Assembly: GCA_003168335.1 (NCBI GenBank)
Contig: PMSM01000006.1
Location: 248,001-312,000, forward strand
Origin: Blastocatellia bacterium
GTDB lineage: Bacteria; Acidobacteriota; Blastocatellia; Pyrinomonadales; Pyrinomonadaceae
Direction of reading: 5' to 3'
Length of the DNA: 64,000 nt
The notes beneath the pieces were generated by a model. It saw nothing but the letters and a program-made list of their open reading frames with translations, did no database searches and was not told where the DNA came from. Below, in pieces: positions 43,447 through 51,841 of the stretch; within the stretch, counting starts at the first letter, position 1, and every line of letters starts with the position of its first letter. A program made the position numbers and the translations under genes.

Positions 43447-44076
43447 ATGATCCTGCTAGTCGACAACACCATCGAAGGCCAGGGCTCGAGCCCGCGCGAG
43501 ATTCGCTCGGCTCTGCAACAGATCGAGCCGGACCTGAGAGTAGTTACTGAGCCACTTCACAACATCACGCCGGAATTCGTGAAGCTGATCAGTCCTTCCC
43601 ACATCATCCTCAGCGGCCAAAGCCATCCATGGGATCGCTATTCAGCCGAATCACTGGCCGGCGTCTTCTATGTAATTCGCAGCGCACCGAAACCAATTCT
43701 GGGCGTGTGCGGCGGGCAGCAACAGATTGCCCTCGCTTTCAAGGGACCGGTGGGGTTGATCGAGCGCCTGACGCCGGGCGAAGGCTATGAAGGCGCCTTC
43801 AGAGAGCGCGGCTTCTGCAACGTCGATCTAAATTCACCAACTGGTAACGGAATTTTCGACGGCTTGCCGCAGACTATCACGGTGTGGGAGTCGCACTGTG
43901 ATGAAGTCAAATCACTGCCACCCGATTTCATCTGCACCGCAACCAATCAAGTCTCGGAAATCCAGGCGATGCAGCACGCGACCCTGCCGCTCTTTGGCGT
44001 TCAGTTCCATCCTGAACTCTTCGATCTGGAACACCCCGATGGCCGGATCATCCTGGAAAACTTTCTTAAGCTCTAA
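43447..44076 (+). CDS. class I glutamine amidotransferase
   Basis: A 209-residue GATase I domain. Nucleophile Cys88 in GVCGGQQQIA, and His188 and Glu190 in QFHPELFD. It hydrolyses glutamine to supply ammonia. It is a stand-alone domain, with no synthase partner nearby, like PuuD- or GuaA-N-terminal-like proteins. Start at 43447, 24 bases after the previous stop. The repeat region follows. Confidence 0.88.
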   Translation: MILLVDNTIEGQGSSPREIRSALQQIEPDLRVVTEPLHNITPEFVKLISPSHIILSGQSHPWDRYSAESLAGVFYVIRSAPKPILGVCGGQQQIALAFKGPVGLIERLTPGEGYEGAFRERGFCNVDLNSPTGNGIFDGLPQTITVWESHCDEVKSLPPDFICTATNQVSEIQAMQHATLPLFGVQFHPELFDLEHPDGRIILENFLKL

Positions 44077-44458
44077 ATTGTTGTCCGGCAAACTTTCGGT
44101 TTGTCGTAACTGTCGAAAGAAACTCTTTTCCGAATGCCGGCGACAAACTGAAGTTTGTCGGACAGTCACTGCCTCCACACGGGGCGGCGTTGTTCGTATA
44201 AGGTAATCTCAGCTTCGTGTTTCAACGTCAGCCCAATTATCATCCAGCCCTTCCAGCAGGCAATAACGTTGGTAGTCGCCAATCTCGAACACGGCAGCAA
44301 AGCCGTGGGCGTCGGTGACGGTTTTAGTCTCAAGATCAACTCACGCCGGCGACTGAACACCTCGGTTCAGCGAGGTGCTAATTGAGACGGACCGAATTGC
44401 ACTAAGGTGCCTAATTCCGGCGCAAAACCGTTGGGCTAAAATCGAGAAGTGTTCTTAA
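44077..44458. other. 382-base convergent gap with repeats
   Basis: Positions 44082-44164 are a copy of inverted repeat family B (TGTCCGGCAAACTTTCGG... and ...AAGTTTGTCGGACA). Positions 44345-44450 hold hairpin words GAACACCTCGGTTCAGCGAGGTG and GCACTAAGGTGC. No gene. It lies between convergent genes and may terminate both. Confidence 0.65.
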
Positions 44459-46240
44459 TTACTGCGATTTGACGTCCACGATCTCGCCGCCAAAGGCGCG
44501 CAGGACCTGTTGGACAGTTGGGTTCTGGGTTGCTGCCTGCCGGGTTTGGTTGGTCGCGCGACGCTCTTCTTCTTCCGGCGAAAGCGGTTCGTTGCTGTGG
44601 GTGGCGTCGTCCGTAGTCGAAAAATGGATTTTGATGTCCCGGCCGCAAGCTTCGCTACCCGCTTCACGCAAAGCTTTCGCGTTGTCCGGCTTTTCGAGCG
44701 TGTCGCGTGCTTGTCGGGCTTCGGGCGTAAATTCGATCCGCAACTCGTCGCCCTCCAACTCAGCGCGCGACGCGGCATCGAGAGCGGCGATCAGCATGCG
44801 GCGCTTTTTCTTTTCGAGCACGGTTTTGATTTGGTCGATCAATGAACCCAAAGCTGCGTCCGATCTCGCAACTGGTGTTTCATTCGCTGAACCGGAAGCG
44901 GCGTTGGTCTCAGACCTTTCACTAATTGCCCGCTCACTGCCGCGAGCAGTTCCGTCACCACCCGCGCTCGCGCCTCTGCTTGAACCGCCGGCAGTTGCTG
45001 AGCGCGTGCCGGCTTTGCTGGAGCCACTGAGAGCGGACTGCGGTGACTTGCGCTCCGCGGGCGGCTTGCCGGTGCGCAAAGCATCTTCGAGTTCAGCAAT
45101 GCGGCCGACCAGATCACCTAAGGACGCGAGCCGGCGCATCTCCATCAATTTCACCAGGCCCACCTCGACCTGGTAACGCGGATTCGCTGCGTCTTTCAGA
45201 CTACTTTCAGTCTCAGCGAGAGAATGAAAGAAACGCACCAGATCAGATTCAGAGAAAAGCGCGGCCTGTTGTTTTAGCGCCGAGGCCTGCGCCGAAGACG
45301 AATCGAGCAACTTCGGATCACCAGAAACCTTAACCACCAGCAGATCGCGCAAGTGACTGAGCACGTCGCGACAAAAGTTGCGCAGGTTGTGACCGCGCAT
45401 TACCAGATCATCAACGATCGCCAGCGCCTCTGCCGGCTGATTCTCGGCAATCCCGTTGACCACGCGGGCCAGCACATCGGCGCCGGCAATCCCGAGGGCC
45501 TTCTCAACGTCGTCGGTCTTGATCTTTTCGCCGGCGAAGCTGATGACTTGATCAAAGGCTGACTGCGCGTCGCGCATCGAGCCATCGCCGGCGCGCGCGA
45601 TTTCGCGCACGGCTTCATCAGAAATAGAAATGTTTTCCGCCTCAGCAATAAACCGCAGCCGCTCGGCAATCTTCGCGGTCGCAATCGTCCGAAATTCGAA
45701 AAGTTGGCAGCGCGAGGTGATCGTTTCCGGGACCTTCTGTTCTTCAGTTGTGGCCATCATGAAGATCACATTAGGCGGCGGCTCTTCGATCGTTTTCAAA
45801 AGTGCGTTAAAGGCCGAAGCCGAAAGCATGTGAACTTCATCAATGATGAAAACTTTATAACGATCCCGCGCGGGAGCGATCGCGATGCTGTTGATAATCA
45901 CATCGCGGACATTATCCACCCCGGTATTAGAAGCCGCATCGATTTCCAGTACGTCCATCGATCGGCCTTCCGCAATTTCACGACAGGAAGGGCAAGCTGT
46001 CTCGTCGGTAGTGGCGCAGGGCGTGGCAGTTGGGCCCGCGGCCTTGTGACAATTGAGAGCTTTGGCGACCAGACGCGCAGTGGTGGTCTTCCCGACTCCG
46101 CGCGCGCCGGAAAAAAGATAAGCGTGGTGCAACCGCCCGTGCTCAATCGCGTTGCGCAGCGTGCGGGTCAGGATTTCCTGGCCGGTTACATCTTCGAATT
46201 TTTGCGGGCGCCACTTGCGCGCGATTACCTGGTAGGACAT
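44459..46240 (-). CDS. dnaX: DNA polymerase III subunits gamma/tau
   Basis: A 593-residue clamp-loader ATPase. N-terminus YQVIARKWRPQKFEDVTGQE, Walker A GARGVGKTTTAR (about 45-56), zinc site with CATTDETACPSC, Walker B VFIIDEVHMLS, sensor TSRCQLFEF. Domain III follows, then a Ser/Ala/Gly-rich linker (about 380-450) and a tau-like C-terminal domain. It loads beta clamps and couples polymerase to helicase. A run of A residues in the linker end could permit frameshifting; not established. Confidence 0.96.
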   Translation of the reverse strand: MSYQVIARKWRPQKFEDVTGQEILTRTLRNAIEHGRLHHAYLFSGARGVGKTTTARLVAKALNCHKAAGPTATPCATTDETACPSCREIAEGRSMDVLEIDAASNTGVDNVRDVIINSIAIAPARDRYKVFIIDEVHMLSASAFNALLKTIEEPPPNVIFMMATTEEQKVPETITSRCQLFEFRTIATAKIAERLRFIAEAENISISDEAVREIARAGDGSMRDAQSAFDQVISFAGEKIKTDDVEKALGIAGADVLARVVNGIAENQPAEALAIVDDLVMRGHNLRNFCRDVLSHLRDLLVVKVSGDPKLLDSSSAQASALKQQAALFSESDLVRFFHSLAETESSLKDAANPRYQVEVGLVKLMEMRRLASLGDLVGRIAELEDALRTGKPPAERKSPQSALSGSSKAGTRSATAGGSSRGASAGGDGTARGSERAISERSETNAASGSANETPVARSDAALGSLIDQIKTVLEKKKRRMLIAALDAASRAELEGDELRIEFTPEARQARDTLEKPDNAKALREAGSEACGRDIKIHFSTTDDATHSNEPLSPEEEERRATNQTRQAATQNPTVQQVLRAFGGEIVDVKSQ

Positions 46241-46262
46241 TTACGTTTTGTTGATTGTCTCT

Positions 46263-47126
46263 TTATGGCGATTTGGTAACGATTGGATCGCTACACTTGC
46301 TTTTGGCGTTTACGTTGTCCAACTTTCGGCGAGCGAATTCCCTGAGCAACTTCCAGGCGATGATGACGCTGCCGTCATCGTCCTGTCGCGCGACCCGTAA
46401 TGCGACCAGAACGTCAGACTCGTCGTAAACGATCGACCGCAGTAGATAAGTAGCGCCCACTTGAACCGGGAGTGCGTTTTTGTATACAAGCCCATCAATC
46501 GTCTCGCCGACGACGAATCGACGACGTTCGCAACGCGCTTTAGTCTGGTCGCGTGGCGGTTCATACTTTGCCAGGAAGTGTGCCCGTGGATCTTTGGCAG
46601 TAATCTCATCGAGCGGCACATTACCCAGGTTGGTCAGCATTCCATAGTCGGCGCCGGCAAAACCAACGGCAAGCGAGTCGTGAATTCCGTCCAGCCATTT
46701 TTGCGGGACAGAGCCAAACGTGATGATTACTGGCCTACTTAAGCCAATGTCAGAGCCCCTGCCGTACTCGTGCGATATGAAGTGGAACGAATAGTAGGCG
46801 CCGCCGCCTCGAATGAGCCTCTCATTGGCGCGTTCATAAGGCAATAACCTGATAAGACCGGTAAAACTCCCCTTGAGGAAGGCCGCGTGATCCGTCCGGT
46901 CCTGCTCAGAAGGCGCGAGCAGTCCTTTTTTGAGGACGCGATCCTCAGCCGCGGGTCTCTCCAGTGCCCGATTCCATTGCTTATCCGTCGTCTTCCATGG
47001 ATCGTATACTTCCCCAGAACTCGGGGAGGATACAGTGCCGGGAGACTGCGCGAAAGTATTCAAGTTAAAGAACGAAAGGGTCAGCGCCAGGCAACAGGCG
47101 GCGAAAGCTTTCATCTCGGTGCGCAT
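46263..47126 (-). CDS. exported hypothetical protein, paralogue 2
   Basis: A 287-residue protein with a signal peptide (about 1-26, ending TFAQ). It is clearly paralogous to the next upstream gene, sharing EDRVLKKG.LAP, GLIRLLP, RGGGAYYSF, VGFAGADYGMLTNLG, RRFVVGETIDGLVY and VQVGATYLLRSIVY.ESDVLVALRV. Function unknown; periplasmic or secreted. About 22 bases upstream of dnaX on the same strand. The ATG is preceded by GAGGA. Confidence 0.75.
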   Translation of the reverse strand: MRTEMKAFAACCLALTLSFFNLNTFAQSPGTVSSPSSGEVYDPWKTTDKQWNRALERPAAEDRVLKKGLLAPSEQDRTDHAAFLKGSFTGLIRLLPYERANERLIRGGGAYYSFHFISHEYGRGSDIGLSRPVIITFGSVPQKWLDGIHDSLAVGFAGADYGMLTNLGNVPLDEITAKDPRAHFLAKYEPPRDQTKARCERRRFVVGETIDGLVYKNALPVQVGATYLLRSIVYDESDVLVALRVARQDDDGSVIIAWKLLREFARRKLDNVNAKSKCSDPIVTKSP

Positions 47127-47144
47127 TTCTGTCCTCAGTGAAGG

Positions 47145-47918
47145 CTAATCGGTTTGCGCTAACTCAGGCCGAGGATACTTCTTCAAGAGTCTCCAGGCAA
47201 TGATGACGCTGCCGTCGGAGTCTTTGCGGACTACTCTGAAGGCAACCAGCACATCACTCTCACGGTAAACAACCGAACGCAAAAGATAGGTTGCACCTAT
47301 CTGGACCGGAAGTCTGCTGCGGTAGAGGGCGCCGTCAATCGTGACCCCTGCCTGAAAGCGCCGAAATTCAGAACGCACGGCCGGCTCGGGCTTGGGCGGT
47401 GCATATTGGGCGATAAACCGTGTGCTCAGATCGTTGAGCGTAATGTCTTCCAGCGGTCGATCACCAAGATTAGTCAGCATTCCGTAATCCCCACCGGCAA
47501 ATCCCACAGACAGAATGTTGTGATCCAGTTCAATGTCATTCCCGTAGCCGTAGGCGTGTGTGAGATTCGCAAATGAATAATAAGCTCCGCCACCGCGAAT
47601 GTTGAGCCCCTTCTTCGTGTGATATGTAGCGCTATCATAGACCCCGCGCGGCATCAAACGGATCAATCCGGTGTTTCGACCTCGCAAGAAATTGCTGAAT
47701 AAGTTTCGATCGTTTTCAGTTGGAGCGAGCGGTCCTTTCTTCAGGACTCGATCTTCCTGCTGCAAGGAGCGACGGTCATCTCTTGCGCGCTCGGGCGGCT
47801 CGGGGGTGGTGTGAGTCGGAAAATCGAGTGGTGGATTAGAAGCTTGCTGAGCGGAAGCGCTGGCGACCAGGAGGGCGACGGCGAGGATAACCAATGACGC
47901 GTTAATGAAGTCTCTCAC
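47145..47918 (-). CDS. exported hypothetical protein, paralogue 1
   Basis: A 257-residue protein. GTG at 47918 is chosen: AAGGAG lies 8 bases upstream and the signal peptide (ending ASAQ) begins at once. Shares the whole mature sequence pattern with the 46263-47126 gene (RGGGAYYSF, VGFAGGDYGMLTNLG, GATYLLRSVVYRESDVLVAFRV, GSVIIAWRLLKKY). Tandem duplication, about 18 bases apart. No motif for function. Confidence 0.75.
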   Translation of the reverse strand: MRDFINASLVILAVALLVASASAQQASNPPLDFPTHTTPEPPERARDDRRSLQQEDRVLKKGPLAPTENDRNLFSNFLRGRNTGLIRLMPRGVYDSATYHTKKGLNIRGGGAYYSFANLTHAYGYGNDIELDHNILSVGFAGGDYGMLTNLGDRPLEDITLNDLSTRFIAQYAPPKPEPAVRSEFRRFQAGVTIDGALYRSRLPVQIGATYLLRSVVYRESDVLVAFRVVRKDSDGSVIIAWRLLKKYPRPELAQTD

Positions 47919-47993
47919 TATCCCTTCTCCTTTTCCGGGCAGAGTAACGAGGAACAACCATCGCAAATTCGAGGCCCTGTCTTATTAATTAGT

Positions 47994-48097
47994 CAGACTC
48001 CGGACTTACCCGCAACACACGCTGCCGTTGCTACCGTTGCTCCGTTCCCGGCCTGGCGGGGTTCACAAGGCGAGCGTTGTGCGGAGCCCGAAGTCTG
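47994..48097 (-). ncRNA. ffs: signal recognition particle RNA (4.5S, small bacterial type)
   Basis: A 104-base hairpin RNA. The universal SRP helix-8 motif is visible on the minus strand: CCAGGCCGGGAACGGAGCAAC, read as AGG, GGAA tetraloop and AGCA. Flanking arms pair: CAGACTTCGGGCT with AGTCCGGAGTCTG, and CCGCACAACGCT with AGCGTGTGTTGCGG. It binds Ffh to target membrane proteins. Position between tadA and dnaX agrees with the Bacillus scr neighbourhood. Ends are set by the terminal stem. Confidence 0.92.
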
Positions 48098-48112
48098 ATA
48101 AGCCATTAAAGC

Positions 48113-48267
48113 ATTGCCGATTGCCGGTTGTCGATTGCCCGTTTGGTAGTTTGTACTTTGTGCTTGGTACTTTGCCGTACTGGATACTCGAGGAGTGTGG
48201 TTCAACCAGGGCCAGCACATCAAAGTTCAAAGTACAAACTTCAAAGTACAAGTCGGCAATCGGCAAA
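48113..48267. repeat. intergenic inverted repeat, family H
   Basis: Left ATTGCCGATTGCCGG and right CGGCAATCGGCAA, with inner arms on TTGTACTTTGTGCTTGG and CAAAGTTCAAAGTACAA. It lies between the SRP RNA and yggT; the SRP RNA promoter must be inside or beside it. Confidence 0.75.
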
Positions 48268-48284
48268 CAAGAATCGTAAATGGC

Positions 48285-48803
48285 TTAAACCGCCGTCTTA
48301 CGGTGCGCGAAAATGCGCAGCAATCCGTTGATGCCGAGGTGAAGCAGGAGATAGACAATGATCGCGATCACCAACGGCAACATCAACGTATGACCGCCTC
48401 CGGCAGTGGGACTGGCAACGATGCCGCGAAAGGGTTCGTAGAATGGATTCGTCACCGTGACAATGAACTGCACGAACCCCGCGCCGCTCTTGGCCGCCAG
48501 CAATGCCAGCAGAAACCTCAGTCCGAGCAGCGCATAAAGCACAAAAAAGATGTAATCGATAACCTGCGAAACTCGCGCTACTCCGCGCGCTCGTCCGACT
48601 TCGCGTTCGCTCTGCACAACTTCGTCGACGGCCTTGGCGCGGAACTCGCCCGCGACCTGATCGATCTTCTGGCTTTCAGCCGGAGGCGCCTGCGTAGCGC
48701 GGTCGGCAATCTCAGCTTGAACTTCCCCTTCGACCTGCGACTTGACGGCGCCATGTTGCCCGGCACGTCGCGCTTCTTCGATTGCTAATTTGTCGTCGTC
48801 CAT
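48285..48803 (-). CDS. yggT: YggT-family membrane protein with N-terminal helical extension
   Basis: A 172-residue protein. Residues 1-75 are charged helices (coiled-coil-like, rich in Glu, Gln, Ala). Two membrane helices follow (about 80-105 and 140-162), with FVQFIVTVTNPFYEPFRGI between them, the conserved YggT segment. YggT proteins are linked to osmotic or cell-division-related functions in other bacteria, not well defined. The N-terminal extension is longer than the classical family. Confidence 0.82.
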   Translation of the reverse strand: MDDDKLAIEEARRAGQHGAVKSQVEGEVQAEIADRATQAPPAESQKIDQVAGEFRAKAVDEVVQSEREVGRARGVARVSQVIDYIFFVLYALLGLRFLLALLAAKSGAGFVQFIVTVTNPFYEPFRGIVASPTAGGGHTLMLPLVIAIIVYLLLHLGINGLLRIFAHRKTAV

Positions 48804-48828
48804 GTAGCCCCCCTTAAAGCAAAAATAT

Positions 48829-49374
48829 TCAGGTACCGTTGAAGGTTGCCCGCATGCGCCGGAGATTTGCGCCGGGAAATTTTCCAGCCGCTTTGACCGC
48901 CGCGAGCATCCGGTTTGCCTCGGCGGGCGTCAGACCGGCATAGATTGCCATAAAGTGCTGGTTCGGATTTGTGTTCGAATAAGATAAGGCGCCCGCCATG
49001 GCACACCGCGAAGAGAAAACTTTATGGTCAGGGAACAGGGCCTGGGCCGCCAGCCGTTCCTCCTCAGGTACGAAAACATCACAGTCGTCGTCCTTTGCGC
49101 TCACACTCTTCAGGATGATCGCGTAGAACAAGTCGGTGTCATAGATGACGGCAGTCTTCGGCAAGCGAAACGGCAGGTCATACGGCTCAAAAGTCGCAGT
49201 CGTCTTACAGGGGACGGTTGGATTGCCGCAGACTGGAAGGTGTGTAACCGGGCGGCGTTTCTGGGCGCACGTCGCGCCGGCAAAAGCGCTCAGGGCGATC
49301 GCACTTGTGATCAAAGCGATCACTGCGGCGCGAACTACATTCGAGTTTATCGATGTTCCGTTGAGACCGATCAT
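48829..49374 (-). CDS. exported hypothetical protein
   Basis: A 181-residue protein. ATG at 49374 is preferred over an upstream TTG. Signal peptide or anchor about 1-40 (VIALITSAIALSAFAGATCAQ). Mature part has LPFRLPKTAVIYDTDLFYAIIL, EEERLAAQALFPDHKVFSSRC and AIYAGLTPAEANRMLAAV. It might be a SPOR-like or small-ligand domain, but I do not recognise a family. Four Cys suggest disulfides in the periplasm. Confidence 0.65.
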   Translation of the reverse strand: MIGLNGTSINSNVVRAAVIALITSAIALSAFAGATCAQKRRPVTHLPVCGNPTVPCKTTATFEPYDLPFRLPKTAVIYDTDLFYAIILKSVSAKDDDCDVFVPEEERLAAQALFPDHKVFSSRCAMAGALSYSNTNPNQHFMAIYAGLTPAEANRMLAAVKAAGKFPGANLRRMRATFNGT

Positions 49375-49553
49375 GGTTGGTTGCTCGTCTCGGTTTGAAG
49401 GCAAACTTCTAAGTTGGTCGTCCTGGAAAACAAGCGAACCTCACGGCATTGCCAACTCCGGGTTGCCTCTTGCCGATTCGCGTTCCACCATGGGATTGGA
49501 AGGCTCTTACCAGAAGGCCAATCGGAAATCGTCAATTGCAATCGACAATGTTA

Positions 49554-49643
49554 TGGCGGAGAGGGTGGGATTCGAACCCACGGAACGGTTTCCCGCTCAC
49601 AGCATTTCCAGTGCTGCCAATTCAACCACTCTTGCACCTCTCC
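49554..49643 (-). tRNA. tRNA-Ser (GGA)
   Basis: A 90-base class II tRNA with encoded CCA. Acceptor GGAGAGG/CCTCTCC, anticodon stem-loop CAGCA-CTGGAAA-TGCTG giving anticodon GGA, long variable arm GAGCGGGAAACCGTTCC, T-arm GTGGG-TTCGAAT-CCCAC. Reads UCC/UCU. Confidence 0.94.
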
Positions 49644-49647
49644 CCGC

Positions 49648-49768
49648 GGAATTTCGGATTGCGAATTTCGAATTGCGAATTTGACCTTGGTTCCTATTCG
49701 AGGGCGGTGCTCTTAGCAATCAACTCGTTCGTCAAATCCGCAATTCGAAATTCGCAATCCGAAATCCC
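49648..49768. repeat. inverted repeat between two tRNA-Ser genes, family I
   Basis: Arms GGAATTTCGGATTGCGAATT and AATTCGCAATCCGAAATCC, nearly complementary over about 35 bases. It lies in the 128 bases between the two serine tRNAs. Confidence 0.8.
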
Positions 49769-49771
49769 AAA

Positions 49772-49861
<90 letters not shown>

Positions 49862-49871
49862 TAATTCGAGC

Positions 49872-49922
49872 TGGCGTTTAGCAGCGGGCTATTGCCCGCT
49901 TAGTCGGGCGGTAGCCCGACTC
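49872..49922. repeat. two hairpins upstream of tRNA-Ser (CGA)
   Basis: AGCGGGCTATTGCCCGCT and AGTCGGGCGGTAGCCCGACT, back to back, between the tRNA and the tadA stop. Could be terminators of tadA, but no U-tract is seen. Confidence 0.6.
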
Positions 49923-49934
49923 TAAACCTTTGCC

Positions 49935-50411
49935 TTAACGTCTTGCCTTGAAGAACTCCTGCATCAACTCACGGCACTCCGCTTCCAGCACTCCTTTGAT
50001 CACTTCAACGCGATGGTTCAGAGAATTGGTGTCGCAGATATGAAAGTGCGATTCGACGGCGCCAGCTTTTTCATCCGTCGCGCCATAAACCAGCAACTTC
50101 ACCCGCGCCTGAATCAGCGCTCCGGCGCACATCGCGCACGGTTCGATGGTTGAGTAAACCACCGCCTCCGCCAACCGGTAGTTGCCGGCCTTTCGAGCAG
50201 CTTCGCGCAACGCCACAATCTCTGCATGCGCGGTTGGATCGCAATCGGTGCGAGTGCGATTGCCGGCGACCGCCAGCAGCTTCTGGCCAACGACCACGCA
50301 AGTACCGACCGGCACTTCGTCGCGGGCGTGCGCTTCACGCGCGGCGCGCAACGACTCGCGCATCCATCGCTCGTGCTCTTTCTCTCGCGCGCTTTCCGAA
50401 ACTGAAAACAT
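49935..50411 (-). CDS. tadA: tRNA-specific adenosine deaminase
   Basis: A 158-residue deaminase. ATG at 50411 follows TTG three codons earlier. Zinc motif: HAEIVALREAA (His/Glu) and PCAMCAGAL (two Cys). It converts A34 to inosine in tRNA-Arg(ACG). Full length. Close to tRNA-Ser and upstream of SRP RNA/dnaX, as in the Bacillus tadA-scr-dnaX order. Confidence 0.94.
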   Translation of the reverse strand: MFSVSESAREKEHERWMRESLRAAREAHARDEVPVGTCVVVGQKLLAVAGNRTRTDCDPTAHAEIVALREAARKAGNYRLAEAVVYSTIEPCAMCAGALIQARVKLLVYGATDEKAGAVESHFHICDTNSLNHRVEVIKGVLEAECRELMQEFFKARR

Positions 50412-50665
50412 TTGCTTCAAACAACGGATTCCAAACTATAGGTTCAGCTAAGATCACTGTCAAGCAACGCTTTTTTTCGCTTCCCACTTGTTCATGTGGT
50501 TCCCACGGGATAGTTACTCGGCGGCGAAACCTGCGCGGGAAAGGACGAACGCCGGACGATCCAGACGTCGATACTTTCCCGCGAATGAGCGCGAATTAAG
50601 AGCGATTCCGTGTTATTATTTCTGCGGTTTTGCGGAAGTTCCGCACCCGCCTTTGCGGCCCCGTC

Positions 50666-51751
50666 ATGGCAATGACCACTGACTCAACCCAGCCAGGTGC
50701 TGGCCAACTTCGAACCGATAGCAGCAGTCTTGATCCCAAAGCTGCGGTGCGCGTGCCCCAACGCGCCCCGGGAAGCTTAACGCGTGATCGGTCGGTGACA
50801 ATATTGTCCGGTGAGCGCGCGACCAGTCGTTTACGGCCCGTCTCTTCAGCGTCGCTCCATGAAAGCGTCACACCGGATCGGCAGCCGGCTCAATCCCCGG
50901 ATCTAGTCCGCCGGATGGCGCCGGCCGAATTCAGCACCGCGATGGCCCATTTTTATCGTGGTGAAGTGCAACGCTCAAACACCTGGCGTACTCGGCTCGA
51001 CACCACGACTTACTGGTCCGTGCTGCTGGTCAGCGTGTCGCTGACATTCACTTTCAGTTCACCGGTGAGCCCGCACTTTGTGATTCCCATCATTACGATT
51101 CTGGTGACGGTTTTCATGGTAATGGAAGCCCGCCGTTATCGTATCTACGAAATCTGGGCCAGCCGGGTCCGGGTGATCGAAACCGGCTATTTTGCGCAGA
51201 TGCTTGCCCCTGACAGCGTGCCCCGCGATCAGGAATGGGCATCGCACCTGGCGTCTGATTTATTAACCCCTAATTTCACCATCAGCATGTGGGAAGCGAT
51301 CGGCCGGCGATTGCGGCGCAACTATCTGTGGCTCTTTGCGCTGCTGGCGTTGAGCTGGACCCTGAAGGTATATCTGCACCCATTGCCCGCTGACACTTTC
51401 GAATTGTTTCTGCAGCGCGCCGCCGTCGGACTGGTTCCTGGCTGGGTCATTTTCATTTTTGGATTCGCTTTCAACGCCGCGTTGTTCATCTTTGCGATGG
51501 GAACGATCCGTCTGCGAGAAGCGACCGGCGAAGTTTTGCCGCGCCATCAGTTTTCGCTGCATCCGCTAAAGCGCGTGTCCATCTGGACCCGCGCGGCGTC
51601 GTCGGGAACGCGCGCCACCGTGCGACGGGCCAAACGCGCGCGTCACCGTCTGCGGGGTGGCAGCACCGGGGAATTCAGAAAGATCGACATCACCCAGACC
51701 CCCGAGCGTCGGATACATGTTTCCGAGACGCCTGACCGCGTCATAAAGTAA
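50666..51751 (+). CDS. DUF2270 integral membrane protein
   Basis: A 361-residue protein (start ATG at 50666, TTG 12 codons earlier rejected). Residues 1-85 are Ser/Arg/Pro-rich. The DUF2270 core (about 85-310) contains MAHFYRGEVQRSNTWRTRLD, two adjacent helices (about 115-155), the MEARRYRIYEIWASRVRVIE segment and two more helices (about 220-295). The basic C-terminus is cytoplasmic. Function unknown. Confidence 0.85.
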   Translation: MAMTTDSTQPGAGQLRTDSSSLDPKAAVRVPQRAPGSLTRDRSVTILSGERATSRLRPVSSASLHESVTPDRQPAQSPDLVRRMAPAEFSTAMAHFYRGEVQRSNTWRTRLDTTTYWSVLLVSVSLTFTFSSPVSPHFVIPIITILVTVFMVMEARRYRIYEIWASRVRVIETGYFAQMLAPDSVPRDQEWASHLASDLLTPNFTISMWEAIGRRLRRNYLWLFALLALSWTLKVYLHPLPADTFELFLQRAAVGLVPGWVIFIFGFAFNAALFIFAMGTIRLREATGEVLPRHQFSLHPLKRVSIWTRAASSGTRATVRRAKRARHRLRGGSTGEFRKIDITQTPERRIHVSETPDRVIK

Positions 51752-51841
51752 AAAGGCAAGAGTTAGAAGCCCAAAAAATACCAGACACTTGTTTCGCGCG
51801 CTAACTTCTCCCTTTCTACTTTTTACTTTTACTGTGTTGTT

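Noticed and set aside
44820-44835. Possible programmed -1 frameshift in dnaX (GAAAAAG run making a short gamma form)
   Set aside because: The -1 frame stops about 15 codons later, but no downstream stem or upstream stimulator is seen, and the slip heptamer is not the classical A-AAA-AAG.
48113-48267. Possible CRISPR or tandem repeat
   Set aside because: The repeated words are arms of one inverted repeat, not regularly spaced direct repeats. No cas genes in the window.
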